DNA of 64,000 nt from Bacteroides sp. UBA7333 (GTDB lineage: Bacteria; Bacteroidota; Bacteroidia; Bacteroidales; Bacteroidaceae): assembly GCA_002471195.1 (NCBI GenBank), contig DKPN01000027.1, positions 10,841 to 74,840 of the forward strand. Direction: 5' to 3'. Each line of letters starts with the position of its first letter. Position 1 is the first letter of the stretch. Below are positions 10,500 to 19,540 of the stretch, piece by piece. The notes beneath the pieces are model-generated. The model was not told the DNA's origin, searched no databases, and saw only the letters and a program-made list of their open reading frames with translations. The position numbers and the translations under genes are program-made.

Positions 10500-11858
10500 A
10501 TGGATAGAAAAAACGAATTAAGGTATACGCGTCAAACGAAGTACCGATATGCATTAATATTTCTGTTGGGTTTATTGTTTCAGACACATTTTTCGGACGA
10601 TGTTCGTGCCAACGAAATGTCGAACCGTATCAATGCAGATACTGACAATTTTACTTCAGTCGAAATTCTTATGGATGAAAGTAGCAAAGAGGACACCTGT
10701 ACTCAGAATTTTACCATCTATTATCCCATTGATGGTTGGAAAATTTTGCCCGAATATGCCGGCAACGACTCTACGCTGCACGCTTTAAAACAATTTATTG
10801 AGCAGTGCAATGCCAATGATAAATTGAAGATTAAACGTATTCTTCTTACCGGATCGTGTTCGGTAGACGGACCGAGCTTGTTCAATAATCAATTGGCTAA
10901 AAAAAGATGCAACAGCAGTTTGCATTACCTACAGCAAAACTTTCCTCAAATATCCAATCAATCGATTGATGTTAAAATAATAGGCGAAAACTGGAGCGAG
11001 TTTTCTTCATTGATCGAAGCTTCATCGATGGTCGGCAAACAGCAAGTTTTAAATGTAATAAACGAAAACTCCTCGGAAGATTTACGCACCCAGCAGCTGA
11101 CCACCAACGAAGCTGCATTTGGATATCTACAAAAACATATCTTTCCTCAACTACGCTATAGCAATATTGCCATCCACTACGCAACTACAGTTGACACACC
11201 TGCGCCAACCACACAAACACCTATCGTCGAAGAGGTGATTGTAGAAGAGCCCGTATATGTGGAGCAGATAGTAGAAACGCCCGTTGAGTACGAGGTAAAA
11301 CCACTCTTTGCGCTAAAAACAAATTTACTGCTCGATGCCGTTACTGCATTGAATGTAGAGATTGAAGTGCCGATAAAGAAACGTTGGTCGATAGCTGGCG
11401 AATATATATTTCCATGGTGGAGAAGAGACAGAGACAGAGAGAGCATCAAACCCAGTCGCTTGCAAGTGCTGTATGGTACACTCGAAGGTCGCTACTGGTT
11501 TGGCAATCGCGAAGTTCGCCCCGTATTGAACGGATGGTTTTTGGGGGTATATGGCGGAGGTGGCATATACGATGTAGAATGGAAAGGCAAAGGATATCAA
11601 GGCAATTACATTGCAGGCGGTGGTATCAGTGCTGGCTATAGTCATAAGATAGGACGCAACCTGTCGCTCGAATACTCGCTTGGTGTGGGTTATATGCGAA
11701 CTCACTATAAACATTATAACTCGCTTTATGGCGCCGATTGCAAATGGCATGCCATCGAAGAAAATAGTGGATATTACAATTGGATAGGTCCTACACGCGC
11801 TAAAATATCATTGGTGTGGCTTCTACATTACAAAACCAAGAAAGGAGGAAGATTATGA
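10500..11858 (+). CDS. DUF3575-type outer-membrane protein with OmpA-like N-terminal region (fimbrial locus)
   Basis: 452 residues with an N-terminal signal/anchor segment (YALIFLLGLLFQTHF). Residues about 110-150 (ILLTGSCSVDGPSLFNNQLA followed by KKR) resemble the peptidoglycan-binding OmpA fold. Then comes an acidic, proline-rich linker of V-E-E repeats (residues 238-265), and a C-terminal barrel-like region (LFALKTNLLLDAVTALNVEI, YWFGNREVRPVLNGWFLGVY, GAGISAGYSHKIG-type strands) matching DUF3575. In Bacteroidales, DUF3575 genes head fimbrillin operons and probably tie the fimbrial base to the envelope. Its stop overlaps the start of the next gene (ATGA), indicating translational coupling. 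Confidence 0.75.
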   Translation: MDRKNELRYTRQTKYRYALIFLLGLLFQTHFSDDVRANEMSNRINADTDNFTSVEILMDESSKEDTCTQNFTIYYPIDGWKILPEYAGNDSTLHALKQFIEQCNANDKLKIKRILLTGSCSVDGPSLFNNQLAKKRCNSSLHYLQQNFPQISNQSIDVKIIGENWSEFSSLIEASSMVGKQQVLNVINENSSEDLRTQQLTTNEAAFGYLQKHIFPQLRYSNIAIHYATTVDTPAPTTQTPIVEEVIVEEPVYVEQIVETPVEYEVKPLFALKTNLLLDAVTALNVEIEVPIKKRWSIAGEYIFPWWRRDRDRESIKPSRLQVLYGTLEGRYWFGNREVRPVLNGWFLGVYGGGGIYDVEWKGKGYQGNYIAGGGISAGYSHKIGRNLSLEYSLGVGYMRTHYKHYNSLYGADCKWHAIEENSGYYNWIGPTRAKISLVWLLHYKTKKGGRL

Positions 11859-12916
11859 AACGCTTTCTAAAGTTAACATGCCTTGCTGCACTATGCGCTT
11901 TTGCTGTGAGTTGTCATCGACAAGAGATAGAGACCATCGATACCTCGAAAGTAAGAGTTCCCATTTATATCGATTGGAGTCATAGCGAAGTGAATCCGCA
12001 AAATGTGAGTATGTTTTTTTATCATGCAGCAAGTGGCGACCTCGCTTTTGAACACTATTTCGAAAACAACAATAACGCTATACAGAGTTATGTATCGGTG
12101 CCCGTAGGCAAATATACCGTTGTCGTTTTCAATGAGCTACCCAATCAAATTAAGAACGTAAAAATCATTAACCGCGAAAAACTAAATACACTTGAGGCGT
12201 ATGGTGTGCCTGCCCAAGAGGTTTCGGTACCCACAAAAGGAGATGTGTATTGGAGCCAGCCCGGTGCATTGGCAAGTCTTGTCATCGACAATTTTGAAGT
12301 GACACCCGAAATGCTCTATTATGCAAATTTGGATGGAGGATTGTCGAACACTCGATGCTCAGGCGAGGTGGTAACCAATGAACAGTTAATGAATATAGTA
12401 CCGATACGTCGGCTTACCGAATTTACCTTTAAGCTAAAAGTGGATGGCTTAAACAACTCGAGAATGCCGATATTGGGAAATCTTCGCAACATGGCGGGAG
12501 GTTACTATTTTAAAACCGACAAAGATGACTTATCACCGGTGACATATCAATTCTTTATCAAAGATCGCCAGTTCGATGAAGGCTCTAAAACAAAAGGCAC
12601 CATCACCGGCTCTGTATCGATATTCGGATTGCTCAATGATAAATATTCGGATAGCGACATCAAACCCGATCAGCCAATATTGCTCGATCTGCATTTTATG
12701 CTCGTCGATAAAGATAAAACCATTGTGAGCCACTCTTTCAATATTACTGATATTATAAAAATAAGCGAAGAAAATGATGGCATGGTCTTAATCGATGCCG
12801 ATATCGCAGAAGTTGAAGTACTGCCCGATGTGATTCCTGAAGACAGTCCAAGCTCGGGTTTCGAAACAAGTGTGGCCGATTGGGATGTGATTGATGTACC
12901 CTTGGTTAATCCATAA
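11855..12916 (+). CDS. DUF5119-like lipoprotein, probable fimbrial anchor/assembly subunit
   Basis: 353 residues; start at the ATG at 11855, 5-8 bp after a strong ribosome binding site AAAGGAGG at 11841-11848. Lipoprotein signal with lipobox AVSC near residue 20. The stretch VPIYIDWSHSE and the following beta-rich modules resemble DUF5119 and FimB/Mfa2-type anchor proteins, which cap and hold type V fimbriae at the outer membrane. Overlaps the preceding DUF3575 gene by 4 bp and precedes two fimbrillin genes, which supports the role. Family assignment comes from remembered pattern, not from a search. Confidence 0.65.
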   Translation: MKRFLKLTCLAALCAFAVSCHRQEIETIDTSKVRVPIYIDWSHSEVNPQNVSMFFYHAASGDLAFEHYFENNNNAIQSYVSVPVGKYTVVVFNELPNQIKNVKIINREKLNTLEAYGVPAQEVSVPTKGDVYWSQPGALASLVIDNFEVTPEMLYYANLDGGLSNTRCSGEVVTNEQLMNIVPIRRLTEFTFKLKVDGLNNSRMPILGNLRNMAGGYYFKTDKDDLSPVTYQFFIKDRQFDEGSKTKGTITGSVSIFGLLNDKYSDSDIKPDQPILLDLHFMLVDKDKTIVSHSFNITDIIKISEENDGMVLIDADIAEVEVLPDVIPEDSPSSGFETSVADWDVIDVPLVNP

Positions 12917-12998
12917 CATTAAATAGTAAATATAGCTACATGACGTTAGATCATTAAAACTATAGTGCGAATTAAATAAATTATTAAAACTTAAAATC

Positions 12999-13979
12999 AT
13001 GAAAAAACTTTTCTATTTGATGGCAGTAACTGGAGCCTTCTTTAGTTGCACCAATAATGATGCGGATACTTTCACTCCGAATCTTCAAAGTAATGAAATT
13101 TCGTTCAAAACATTGCGCGATAAAGTCGTGAGTAGAAACGCAAACGACTCTGCCAGCAACTTCCAAGTATATGGAAATATAGCAGGACAATCGGCTTGGT
13201 ACATAAACGATGTATATGCATCGAAGCCAACTTCAGTCGAAGACTCTGTATCGATAGATGGAAAGGTTTACTATTGGCCGGGAGTTCAAGACATTAATTT
13301 TTATGCATTTGCACCCGACATGAAAGACTCGAAAGGAGCTATCACGGCTGTTACAGCAACTGCAGGAGCTACACCATCGGTAAAATTGAGCTATACTGTA
13401 CCGCAAGCTGCAAATATGGACTTAACTATTGCAACACCGGTAACTCAAAATGGTGGAACAAGCAAAATAGTACCTCTTAAATTTCAACACGCATTATCAA
13501 AAATCACTTTAAAAATAGAACTAGCCGAACCATTGAAACAAGCTGGTTACTCAATGAGTGATACCATTGGATCGATAATTTATGTAGGCAATACCGGTGG
13601 CAATATTGATGCAGCAGCAAGTACATTGGCTTGGGAAACATTGAACGGAACCGCAGGTACATACAAGGGAGATAGCACTTATATGGTAATGCCACAAACC
13701 GCTACCGATGTATCGGTTGAAGGAACAGATATTAAAATATACTGCGGTACAGGAGCTAATAAAATATTATTCTTCAAAGGCAATTTATTAAAATATACTT
13801 TGAAAACCGGTGATATTAAAGGCGATAAACTCGAACCTGGTAAATGGTATAATATGATTCTTACTATTTCAGATCTCTCACATGATAGTGGAAATCAACC
13901 AATATTTAACGGAAAAATTAAGTTTACTTCGCAAGTTGCCGACTGGGATCCAAACAGTATTCCTGTAGACCAACCTTAA
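12999..13979 (+). CDS. Fimbrillin family lipoprotein (Mfa-like), likely major stalk subunit
   Basis: 326 residues. Lipoprotein signal MKKLFYLMAVTGAFFSC. The N-terminal domain shows the usual fimbrillin run: short linker with Arg-containing segment (VVSRNAND), FQVYG, YYWPG, INFYAFAPD, then FQHALSKITLKIEL and a C-terminal KWYNMILTISDLS block ending VADWDPNSIPVDQP. Such lipoproteins are exported, cleaved after an arginine and polymerised by donor-strand exchange into type V pili. The compact size and position second-to-last suggest the stalk subunit. A hairpin after the stop (14018-14043) may stabilise its message relative to the downstream gene. Confidence 0.85.
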   Translation: MKKLFYLMAVTGAFFSCTNNDADTFTPNLQSNEISFKTLRDKVVSRNANDSASNFQVYGNIAGQSAWYINDVYASKPTSVEDSVSIDGKVYYWPGVQDINFYAFAPDMKDSKGAITAVTATAGATPSVKLSYTVPQAANMDLTIATPVTQNGGTSKIVPLKFQHALSKITLKIELAEPLKQAGYSMSDTIGSIIYVGNTGGNIDAAASTLAWETLNGTAGTYKGDSTYMVMPQTATDVSVEGTDIKIYCGTGANKILFFKGNLLKYTLKTGDIKGDKLEPGKWYNMILTISDLSHDSGNQPIFNGKIKFTSQVADWDPNSIPVDQP

Positions 13980-14017
13980 ACCTTACTACATATCGGCTAC
14001 TCAATCGATATTTCAGG

Positions 14018-14043
14018 CCGGAAGAGGCTGACCCTTCTTCCGG
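14018..14043 (+). other. Intercistronic RNA hairpin between the two fimbrillin genes
   Basis: Perfect 8-bp stem CCGGAAGA / TCTTCCGG (14018-14025 and 14036-14043) around a 10-nt loop, with no T-run after it. It looks like a message-stabilising or partial attenuation element, giving more of the upstream fimbrillin than the downstream one. Confidence 0.5.
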
Positions 14044-14070
14044 TCACAAAACAAGCTTAAAACAATCTTA

Positions 14071-16080
14071 ATGAAAACAATCCGAACAACCCTTTATTGT
14101 TTATTATTGATTATTATCACATCATGTCATGACGATAATCAAATAGAAGAACCTAGCAGTAATTATGCCATAACATTTGCTGCTAAAAGTAAAGATGCAT
14201 TTAGCAGAGGTACCCCTATTGGCAGTTCAAACCAAATGGACAATATGGTAGTGTATGGCTACTATACAGGACAAGATGGTGATAATTGGGCTTCAAAAGG
14301 AAGTACAGCCGGACCAAATTTGCCTGAGAATCTTGTTGTAAACAACTTAGGTAAAGGCACCGGAACAGATAACTGGGATTATAATCCTCCTATTTTCTGG
14401 CCATTTTTCGAGAATGCTAATCTTAGCTTCTTTGCCTATGCACCCGTAGCATCGGCCACCAATGGAATTAGTGTAAACTCAACAACAGGAGGTCTTTTTC
14501 TTGATTATGAATTACCATCCGATTGTGCCAACCATACCGACTTGCTCTTTGCTGTTCCACAGTTAGACTTGAATAGAACACTCGCGAGCGAAGTAAAATT
14601 TGATTTTAAACATGCACTAACTTGTTTAGAGTTTTCGGCCATAGGAAAAGGGCAGACGATAAAATCGATAGAATTAAAAAACTTTATAGCCAAGGGAAGT
14701 GTATCATACGATTTTAATAATGATAGTCTAAAATGGGTGTTAGGTTCTGTAAGCAGTGCTGTTTATACACCCGTGATGAAAGATGTAGTACTCAATCCTG
14801 ATGGATATCAACCGATTATATCGACCAATGGATATATGATGATGATCCCACAAATATTAGGCCCCAATGCTGAACTGATAATGACATTAAGCACAGGAGA
14901 AACAACTACTTATCCGCTGGCAGGACAACAGTGGAGACCCGGCCAACAAATCAACTATATGATTGACCTTACGGGAGATCCGGTTGTTATAAAAAACGAA
15001 GTAATGCAAAATTCATATATCGGAGCTTTCTGGAAACACAACGAAACGCAAGAGCGTATTATCAGAATGCCCAATACCGGCAAATGGGAAGTACACACGC
15101 TCTGTGTCGATAATCAATGGAATATTGGTGATGTAATGCTCGATACTCTGCCTCCTAATTATAGTAAAACATGGACCGATCCTATCCCGGGACCTCCTGT
15201 AAGTTTTTTAAATACATATAGAAGCATTTCAGGAACGGGTGATATTGCATTCAGAATCGGTATCCAGCCCGGAGCTGTTTTACCATCTGCAAGTTCGAAA
15301 CCTAGATATGCCATTTTAGTATTGACGTACGATAATTTGCAAAAGCAACAGTCTATCTATTTACGCCAAGGAGAGGCTCCCGATGTAGTAAATGGTACTG
15401 CCAAATTCTCGCCTTACAACTTAAGTAGCAAAATACTAAGCGGCACACCACCCAAAGATGCTAAATACGATTTTGTTAAATATCCTACATATGCCGGCGG
15501 ATATAAACAGTGGAACGATAGTGCCAGAATGTATCAGGGAGTTAACTATCCACCAGCAGAAAACTGGGATACATTGTTTATAGGAAAAACAATAGCCAAC
15601 GTTTGTCCTGATGGTTATGCTATACCTTCGAAAGAAGATTTATTGGGTTTGGTAAATGGAACCATGAATGTTTTCACCGATAAAGCTATTAGTGGTTTTT
15701 ATGCAGATGGATCGTTTGACAGACAAAATGTTCATAGCTTCACCGTAGGAGCCGCTCCACCCGACTCCACTTTCTACTATACGGGATATGATGAGACCTA
15801 TGCATTTGGAGGGGTTTTATTTTTTAATGAAACAACTTATGCCTCTGTATTTTTACCTTACGGAGGAAAGAGAACAACTAGAGATTGGGTAGCAAGACAA
15901 GCATTTAGAGGCAGCTATTGGGCCAATGAAACAATCATTACCACCCATGAAGGCAAAGAAGTAAGCTACCCGTATGGATTAGAAATGTTTGCTACCACCA
16001 CAGCCCCATGGAATAAGTATATTGTGAAACCCGAATCTAGCTATATATTCGGTTCTTCCATAAGGCCCGTGTTGAAATAA
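14071..16080 (+). CDS. Large fimbrillin family lipoprotein with FISUMP-like C-terminus, possible tip adhesin
   Basis: 669 residues; lipobox ITSC near residue 18. Residues about 20-320 are a fimbrillin module (FSRGTPIG, MVVYGYYTG, PIFWPF, LSFFAYAPV, FDFKHALTCLEFSA, GQQINYMIDL). Residues about 320-450 form an Ig/BACON-like segment, and about 500-669 resemble the FISUMP domain (IGKTIANVCPDGYAIPSKED, then a C-terminal SSYIFGSSIRPVLK). Being twice the stalk size and last in the locus fits a tip subunit. Followed by a strong terminator, which closes the operon. Confidence 0.8.
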   Translation: MKTIRTTLYCLLLIIITSCHDDNQIEEPSSNYAITFAAKSKDAFSRGTPIGSSNQMDNMVVYGYYTGQDGDNWASKGSTAGPNLPENLVVNNLGKGTGTDNWDYNPPIFWPFFENANLSFFAYAPVASATNGISVNSTTGGLFLDYELPSDCANHTDLLFAVPQLDLNRTLASEVKFDFKHALTCLEFSAIGKGQTIKSIELKNFIAKGSVSYDFNNDSLKWVLGSVSSAVYTPVMKDVVLNPDGYQPIISTNGYMMMIPQILGPNAELIMTLSTGETTTYPLAGQQWRPGQQINYMIDLTGDPVVIKNEVMQNSYIGAFWKHNETQERIIRMPNTGKWEVHTLCVDNQWNIGDVMLDTLPPNYSKTWTDPIPGPPVSFLNTYRSISGTGDIAFRIGIQPGAVLPSASSKPRYAILVLTYDNLQKQQSIYLRQGEAPDVVNGTAKFSPYNLSSKILSGTPPKDAKYDFVKYPTYAGGYKQWNDSARMYQGVNYPPAENWDTLFIGKTIANVCPDGYAIPSKEDLLGLVNGTMNVFTDKAISGFYADGSFDRQNVHSFTVGAAPPDSTFYYTGYDETYAFGGVLFFNETTYASVFLPYGGKRTTRDWVARQAFRGSYWANETIITTHEGKEVSYPYGLEMFATTTAPWNKYIVKPESSYIFGSSIRPVLK

Positions 16081-16106
16081 TTACTTTTTATCAGTATCTA
16101 AAGCAT

Positions 16107-16154
16107 ATGAGTTAAAGGATTGAAAGTTTGATTACATTCAATCCTTTAACTCAT
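16107..16154 (+). terminator. Rho-independent-type terminator after the fimbrial operon
   Basis: Perfect 18-bp inverted repeat (16107-16124 and 16137-16154) with a 12-nt loop, followed by TTATTTTAAT. Confidence 0.85.
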
Positions 16155-16226
16155 TTATTTTAATCAAGAATAACAATATAGATCAGATTGTTAAGCATAT
16201 AACAAAGAATAATCAATATTTTATTA

Positions 16227-16235
16227 TAATTTTGT
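16227..16235 (+). promoter_or_regulatory. -7 promoter box for cysS (TAATTTTGT)
   Basis: Matches TAnnTTTGY, 30 bp upstream of the cysS ATG at 16266. No clear -33 TTTG. Confidence 0.55.
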
Positions 16236-16265
16236 GGTTCTAAACAACAAAACCATTTGAATGTT

Positions 16266-17741
16266 ATGGAACAAAAATTGACCGTTTATAACACACTTCA
16301 TAGAAAGAAAGAATTGTTCGTTCCGCTTCATGCTCCGAATGTAGGGATGTACGTTTGCGGACCAACCGTTTATGGGGATGCCCATTTAGGACATGCACGT
16401 CCGGCCATTACTTTCGACGTATTATTCAGATATCTCACTCATATAGGATATAAAGTACGCTATGTGCGCAATATTACAGATGTTGGCCATTTAGAGCACG
16501 ATGCGGATGAAGGCGAGGACAAAATCGCTAAAAAAGCTCGTTTGGATCAAGTGGAGCCAATGGAAGTAGTGCAATATTACTTAAATCGTTACCACAAGGC
16601 GATGGAAGCATTAAATGTTTTATCACCAAGTATCGAGCCTCATGCCTCAGGACATATCATCGAGCAAATTGAGCTGGTGCAAAGAATTCTTGATAACGGA
16701 TATGCCTACGAAAGCGAAGGATCGGTTTATTTTGACGTTGCCAAATACAATACAGATCATAATTATGGCAAATTATCGGGTCGCAACTTAGATGATGTGC
16801 TCAATACAACACGCGAACTTGATGGACAAAGCGAAAAACGTAATCCTGCCGATTTCGCCCTTTGGAAGAAAGCACAACCCGAACATATCATGCGTTGGCC
16901 TTCACCTTGGAGTGATGGATTTCCGGGATGGCACGCCGAATGTACAGCTATGGGTAGAAAATACTTAGGCGAACATTTTGATATTCACGGAGGAGGTATG
17001 GATCTTGTATTCCCACATCATGAATGCGAAATTGCACAATCGGTTGCATCGCAAGGAGATGATATGGTTCAGTACTGGATGCACAACAACATGATTACCA
17101 TCAATGGTACTAAAATGGGAAAATCATTGGGCAACTTCATCACATTGGATGAATTTTTCGAAGGGTCAAATAAAATTTTGGCACAAGCATACACACCAAT
17201 GACCATTCGCTTCTTTATCTTGCAAGCTCACTATCGCAGTACGGTAGACTTTAGCAATGAAGCCTTACAAGCAGCCGAAAAGGGATTGCAAAGATTAATG
17301 GAAGCCATCGATGCACTTGATAAGATCACACCTTCTGCACAATCGAATATAGACGTATCTACCCTTCGTCAGAAGTGCTATGATGCTATGAACGATGATA
17401 TGAATACACCTATCGTTATCGCTCACCTATTTGATGGCGCCAAGATGATTAATAATGTGATAGCAGGCAACAATACAATAAACGAAGCCGACTTGAAAGA
17501 GTTGAAAGAGATATTCCACTTATTTAGTTTCGAAGTATTGGGATTGAAAGAGGAGATCGGTTCGTCGGACGGACGAGAAGCTGCATATGGACGTGTTGTT
17601 GATATGCTACTTGAACAACGCGTAAAAGCAAAAGCGAATAAAGATTGGGCTACTTCTGATTTGATTCGCAATGAACTCACCGCTCTTGGATTCGAAATTA
17701 AAGATACAAAAGATGGCTTTGAGTGGAGATTGAATAAGTAA
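16266..17741 (+). CDS. cysS: Cysteinyl-tRNA synthetase
   Basis: 491 residues. Class I aminoacyl-tRNA synthetase that charges tRNA-Cys in the cytoplasm. Visible: CGPTVYG with the first zinc Cys, the HIGH-type motif in GDAHLGHARP, the zinc-binding FPGWHAECTAMG, FPHHECEIAQS, and the KMSKS-type loop GTKMGKSLGNF; then the DALR-type anticodon domain. The ATG at 16266 (MEQKLTVYN) is preferred over the in-frame TTG at 16257. Monocistronic, ending in a bidirectional terminator shared with the GH88 gene. Confidence 0.97.
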   Translation: MEQKLTVYNTLHRKKELFVPLHAPNVGMYVCGPTVYGDAHLGHARPAITFDVLFRYLTHIGYKVRYVRNITDVGHLEHDADEGEDKIAKKARLDQVEPMEVVQYYLNRYHKAMEALNVLSPSIEPHASGHIIEQIELVQRILDNGYAYESEGSVYFDVAKYNTDHNYGKLSGRNLDDVLNTTRELDGQSEKRNPADFALWKKAQPEHIMRWPSPWSDGFPGWHAECTAMGRKYLGEHFDIHGGGMDLVFPHHECEIAQSVASQGDDMVQYWMHNNMITINGTKMGKSLGNFITLDEFFEGSNKILAQAYTPMTIRFFILQAHYRSTVDFSNEALQAAEKGLQRLMEAIDALDKITPSAQSNIDVSTLRQKCYDAMNDDMNTPIVIAHLFDGAKMINNVIAGNNTINEADLKELKEIFHLFSFEVLGLKEEIGSSDGREAAYGRVVDMLLEQRVKAKANKDWATSDLIRNELTALGFEIKDTKDGFEWRLNK

Positions 17742-17753
17742 TCGATATCATCC

Positions 17754-17799
17754 ATAAATAGAATGAGCATGTCATAACCGGCATGCTCATTCTATTTAT
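17754..17799. terminator. Bidirectional terminator between cysS and the GH88 gene
   Basis: Perfect 18-bp inverted repeat (17754-17771 and 17782-17799) around a 10-nt loop, between convergent genes. The stem begins and ends in A/T-rich ATAAATAG, so both strands get a U-rich tail. Confidence 0.9.
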
Positions 17800-17805
17800 A
17801 TCGGT

Positions 17806-18990
17806 TTAGCTCTCGATATCGCGTTTTCGCATCAGGGCCTCCAAGAAGTAATAATCGGCATAGTTTAAGGGTACATCAATTTCAACTTGATGAGGAATGC
17901 TTCCTACACAATGCTTAATGATAAAATTGCCGTTGGTACCTATCTCAGCTCTATATTGAGGTGATGCCAAACTTTCCATTATTTGATCGGCGGTCTCCTT
18001 ACAACCTTGATCGGCCAAATATCCTTCCATTTCATATAAAGCAGAAGCCATGATTGCTGCTGCCGAAGCATCGCGAGGTTCGTTAGGGATATTAGGTGCA
18101 TTAAAATCCCAATAAGGCACCATATCGGCAGGCATATTAGGATGCGTGAACACAAACTCACAGATACGTTGTGCTTGATCCAAATATTTCTGCTGGCCCG
18201 AATATCGATAACATACGATATATCCATATAGCCCCCATGCCTGACCACGCGCCCATGCCGACTCATCAGCAAAGCCTTGAGCAGTATTTTTATGGCGCAC
18301 TTCTCCAGTTTCTAAATCATAATCTACTACATGATAGCTACTGTTATCGCTCCTAAAATGATTTTTGAAGGTGGTTTCGGCATGTTGTATTGCAATATTA
18401 TGAAAGGTAGAGTCGCCCGACAGACGAGTGGCTTCGAACAACAATTCTAAGTTCATCATGTTATCGATTATAACAGGACATTCCCAATCTCTTTCAGGAC
18501 GAGCGTCCCACGATTGTATAGCACCTGCATGGTTTCGAAAACGTGTAGATAACGAACGTGCAGCTTCAACGATAACATCTTTATACTTTTCTTTATCATC
18601 AAAACGGTATCCGTTCAAGAAACTACAACCAATCATAAAACCAACATCATGATGCCATGTTAGCTTCTTTACGGACTCGATGGCTTCAGTATATTTCTCG
18701 GCCAATGTTTTCCACTTTTCATCGTTCGTTAAATTGTAAGTAAGCCACATACTTCCGGGAAAAAAACCCGAGCACCAGTCTTCCATATCAATATATACCA
18801 CCGTATCATTGTTGAGAGTTCGAGGGTTGAGTACTTTTCCCGAACGCTCAATGATATCGGTTTGCAATTGTTGTTGCTGAGCGATGTATTCTATATTTTC
18901 GTTTATAAAACGTTGTTGTCGTTGTTTTTCGGAGTTGCATGAAGATAACGTGCAAAGAATAATTGAGATATATAATAGTAGGTTTTTCAT
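17806..18990 (-). CDS. Glycoside hydrolase family 88-type lipoprotein (unsaturated uronyl hydrolase)
   Basis: 394 residues from the ATG at 18990 (MKNLLLYISIILCTLSSC), which gives a clean lipobox. The (alpha/alpha)6 signature blocks are present: MEDWCSGFFPGSMWL, ECPVIIDNMMNLELLFEAT with the catalytic Asp before NMMN, and HKNTAQGFADESAWARGQAW with the second acidic residue. GH88 enzymes hydrate and release 4,5-unsaturated uronic acids from oligosaccharides left by polysaccharide lyases (glycosaminoglycans, ulvan, xanthan-like gums). No lyase or SusCD lies next to it, so the substrate is open. A longer in-frame start at 19041 is unlikely because a -7 box lies at 19023-19031. Confidence 0.9.
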   Translation of the reverse strand: MKNLLLYISIILCTLSSCNSEKQRQQRFINENIEYIAQQQQLQTDIIERSGKVLNPRTLNNDTVVYIDMEDWCSGFFPGSMWLTYNLTNDEKWKTLAEKYTEAIESVKKLTWHHDVGFMIGCSFLNGYRFDDKEKYKDVIVEAARSLSTRFRNHAGAIQSWDARPERDWECPVIIDNMMNLELLFEATRLSGDSTFHNIAIQHAETTFKNHFRSDNSSYHVVDYDLETGEVRHKNTAQGFADESAWARGQAWGLYGYIVCYRYSGQQKYLDQAQRICEFVFTHPNMPADMVPYWDFNAPNIPNEPRDASAAAIMASALYEMEGYLADQGCKETADQIMESLASPQYRAEIGTNGNFIIKHCVGSIPHQVEIDVPLNYADYYFLEALMRKRDIES

Positions 18991-19022
18991 GGCTAGAATC
19001 ATCATGTATATATAATAATGAA

Positions 19023-19031
19023 GCAAAAATA
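19023..19031 (-). promoter_or_regulatory. -7 promoter box for the GH88 gene (TATTTTTGC)
   Basis: Minus-strand match to TAnnTTTGY, 33 bp upstream of the ATG at 18990; excludes the longer ORF start at 19041. Confidence 0.6.
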
Positions 19032-19089
19032 ATACAATCAAATGGTTTATGCTACTTTAAGAGGCGATAAAACGTGTTTAATTTTTTAT

Positions 19090-19098
19090 TATATTTGC
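19090..19098 (+). promoter_or_regulatory. -7 promoter box for the hotdog thioesterase (TATATTTGC)
   Basis: Exact TAnnTTTGY match 37 bp upstream of the ATG at 19136. Divergent from the GH88 promoter. Confidence 0.6.
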
Positions 19099-19135
19099 AT
19101 TCTTTAAAAGATAAGCCAATATAAAATAGAATGTT

Positions 19136-19540
19136 ATGGATGTTCATGATTTTTTCGACTTGGATAGATTTGCAAAAAAGAATGGTATACGATTGGTAGA
19201 TGTGAGGCCGGGATATGCAAAGACTGAAATGGAGATCACAATGGAGCATCTAAATGCAGGAAACAGGACACAAGGTGGAGCAATATTTACATTGGCCGAC
19301 TTGGCACTTGCGGCAGCTTGCAATTCACAAGGTAAATTGGCCTTCTCATTATCGTCGAATATCACCTTTGTAAGGGCCAGCGGTATAGGAGATACACTAT
19401 ATGCCGTTGCGAACGAAAGATATTTAGGAAATAGTACAGGATGTTATCAGATAGACATCACCAATCAACATGGCGACTTAATAGCCATATTCGAATCGAG
19501 TGTATACAGAACCGAGAAAAAGAATCCTTTTACTCTTTAA
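19136..19540 (+). CDS. PaaI-family hotdog-fold thioesterase
   Basis: 134 residues. Blocks LNAGNRTQGGAIFTLADLALAAACNS, with the Asn/Gly-Gly and Asp positions of PaaI-type acyl-CoA thioesterases, and SSNITFVRASGIGDTLYAVA place it in the hotdog fold. These hydrolyse acyl- or aryl-CoA thioesters in the cytoplasm. Monocistronic; its 3' end overlaps the convergent DUF3108 gene by 11 bp. Substrate not predictable. Confidence 0.88.
   Translation: MDVHDFFDLDRFAKKNGIRLVDVRPGYAKTEMEITMEHLNAGNRTQGGAIFTLADLALAAACNSQGKLAFSLSSNITFVRASGIGDTLYAVANERYLGNSTGCYQIDITNQHGDLIAIFESSVYRTEKKNPFTL

Noticed and set aside
11177..11750. Antisense open frames across the DUF3575 gene
   Set aside because: Low-complexity shadows of the real gene's frame, with no start signals or family resemblance.
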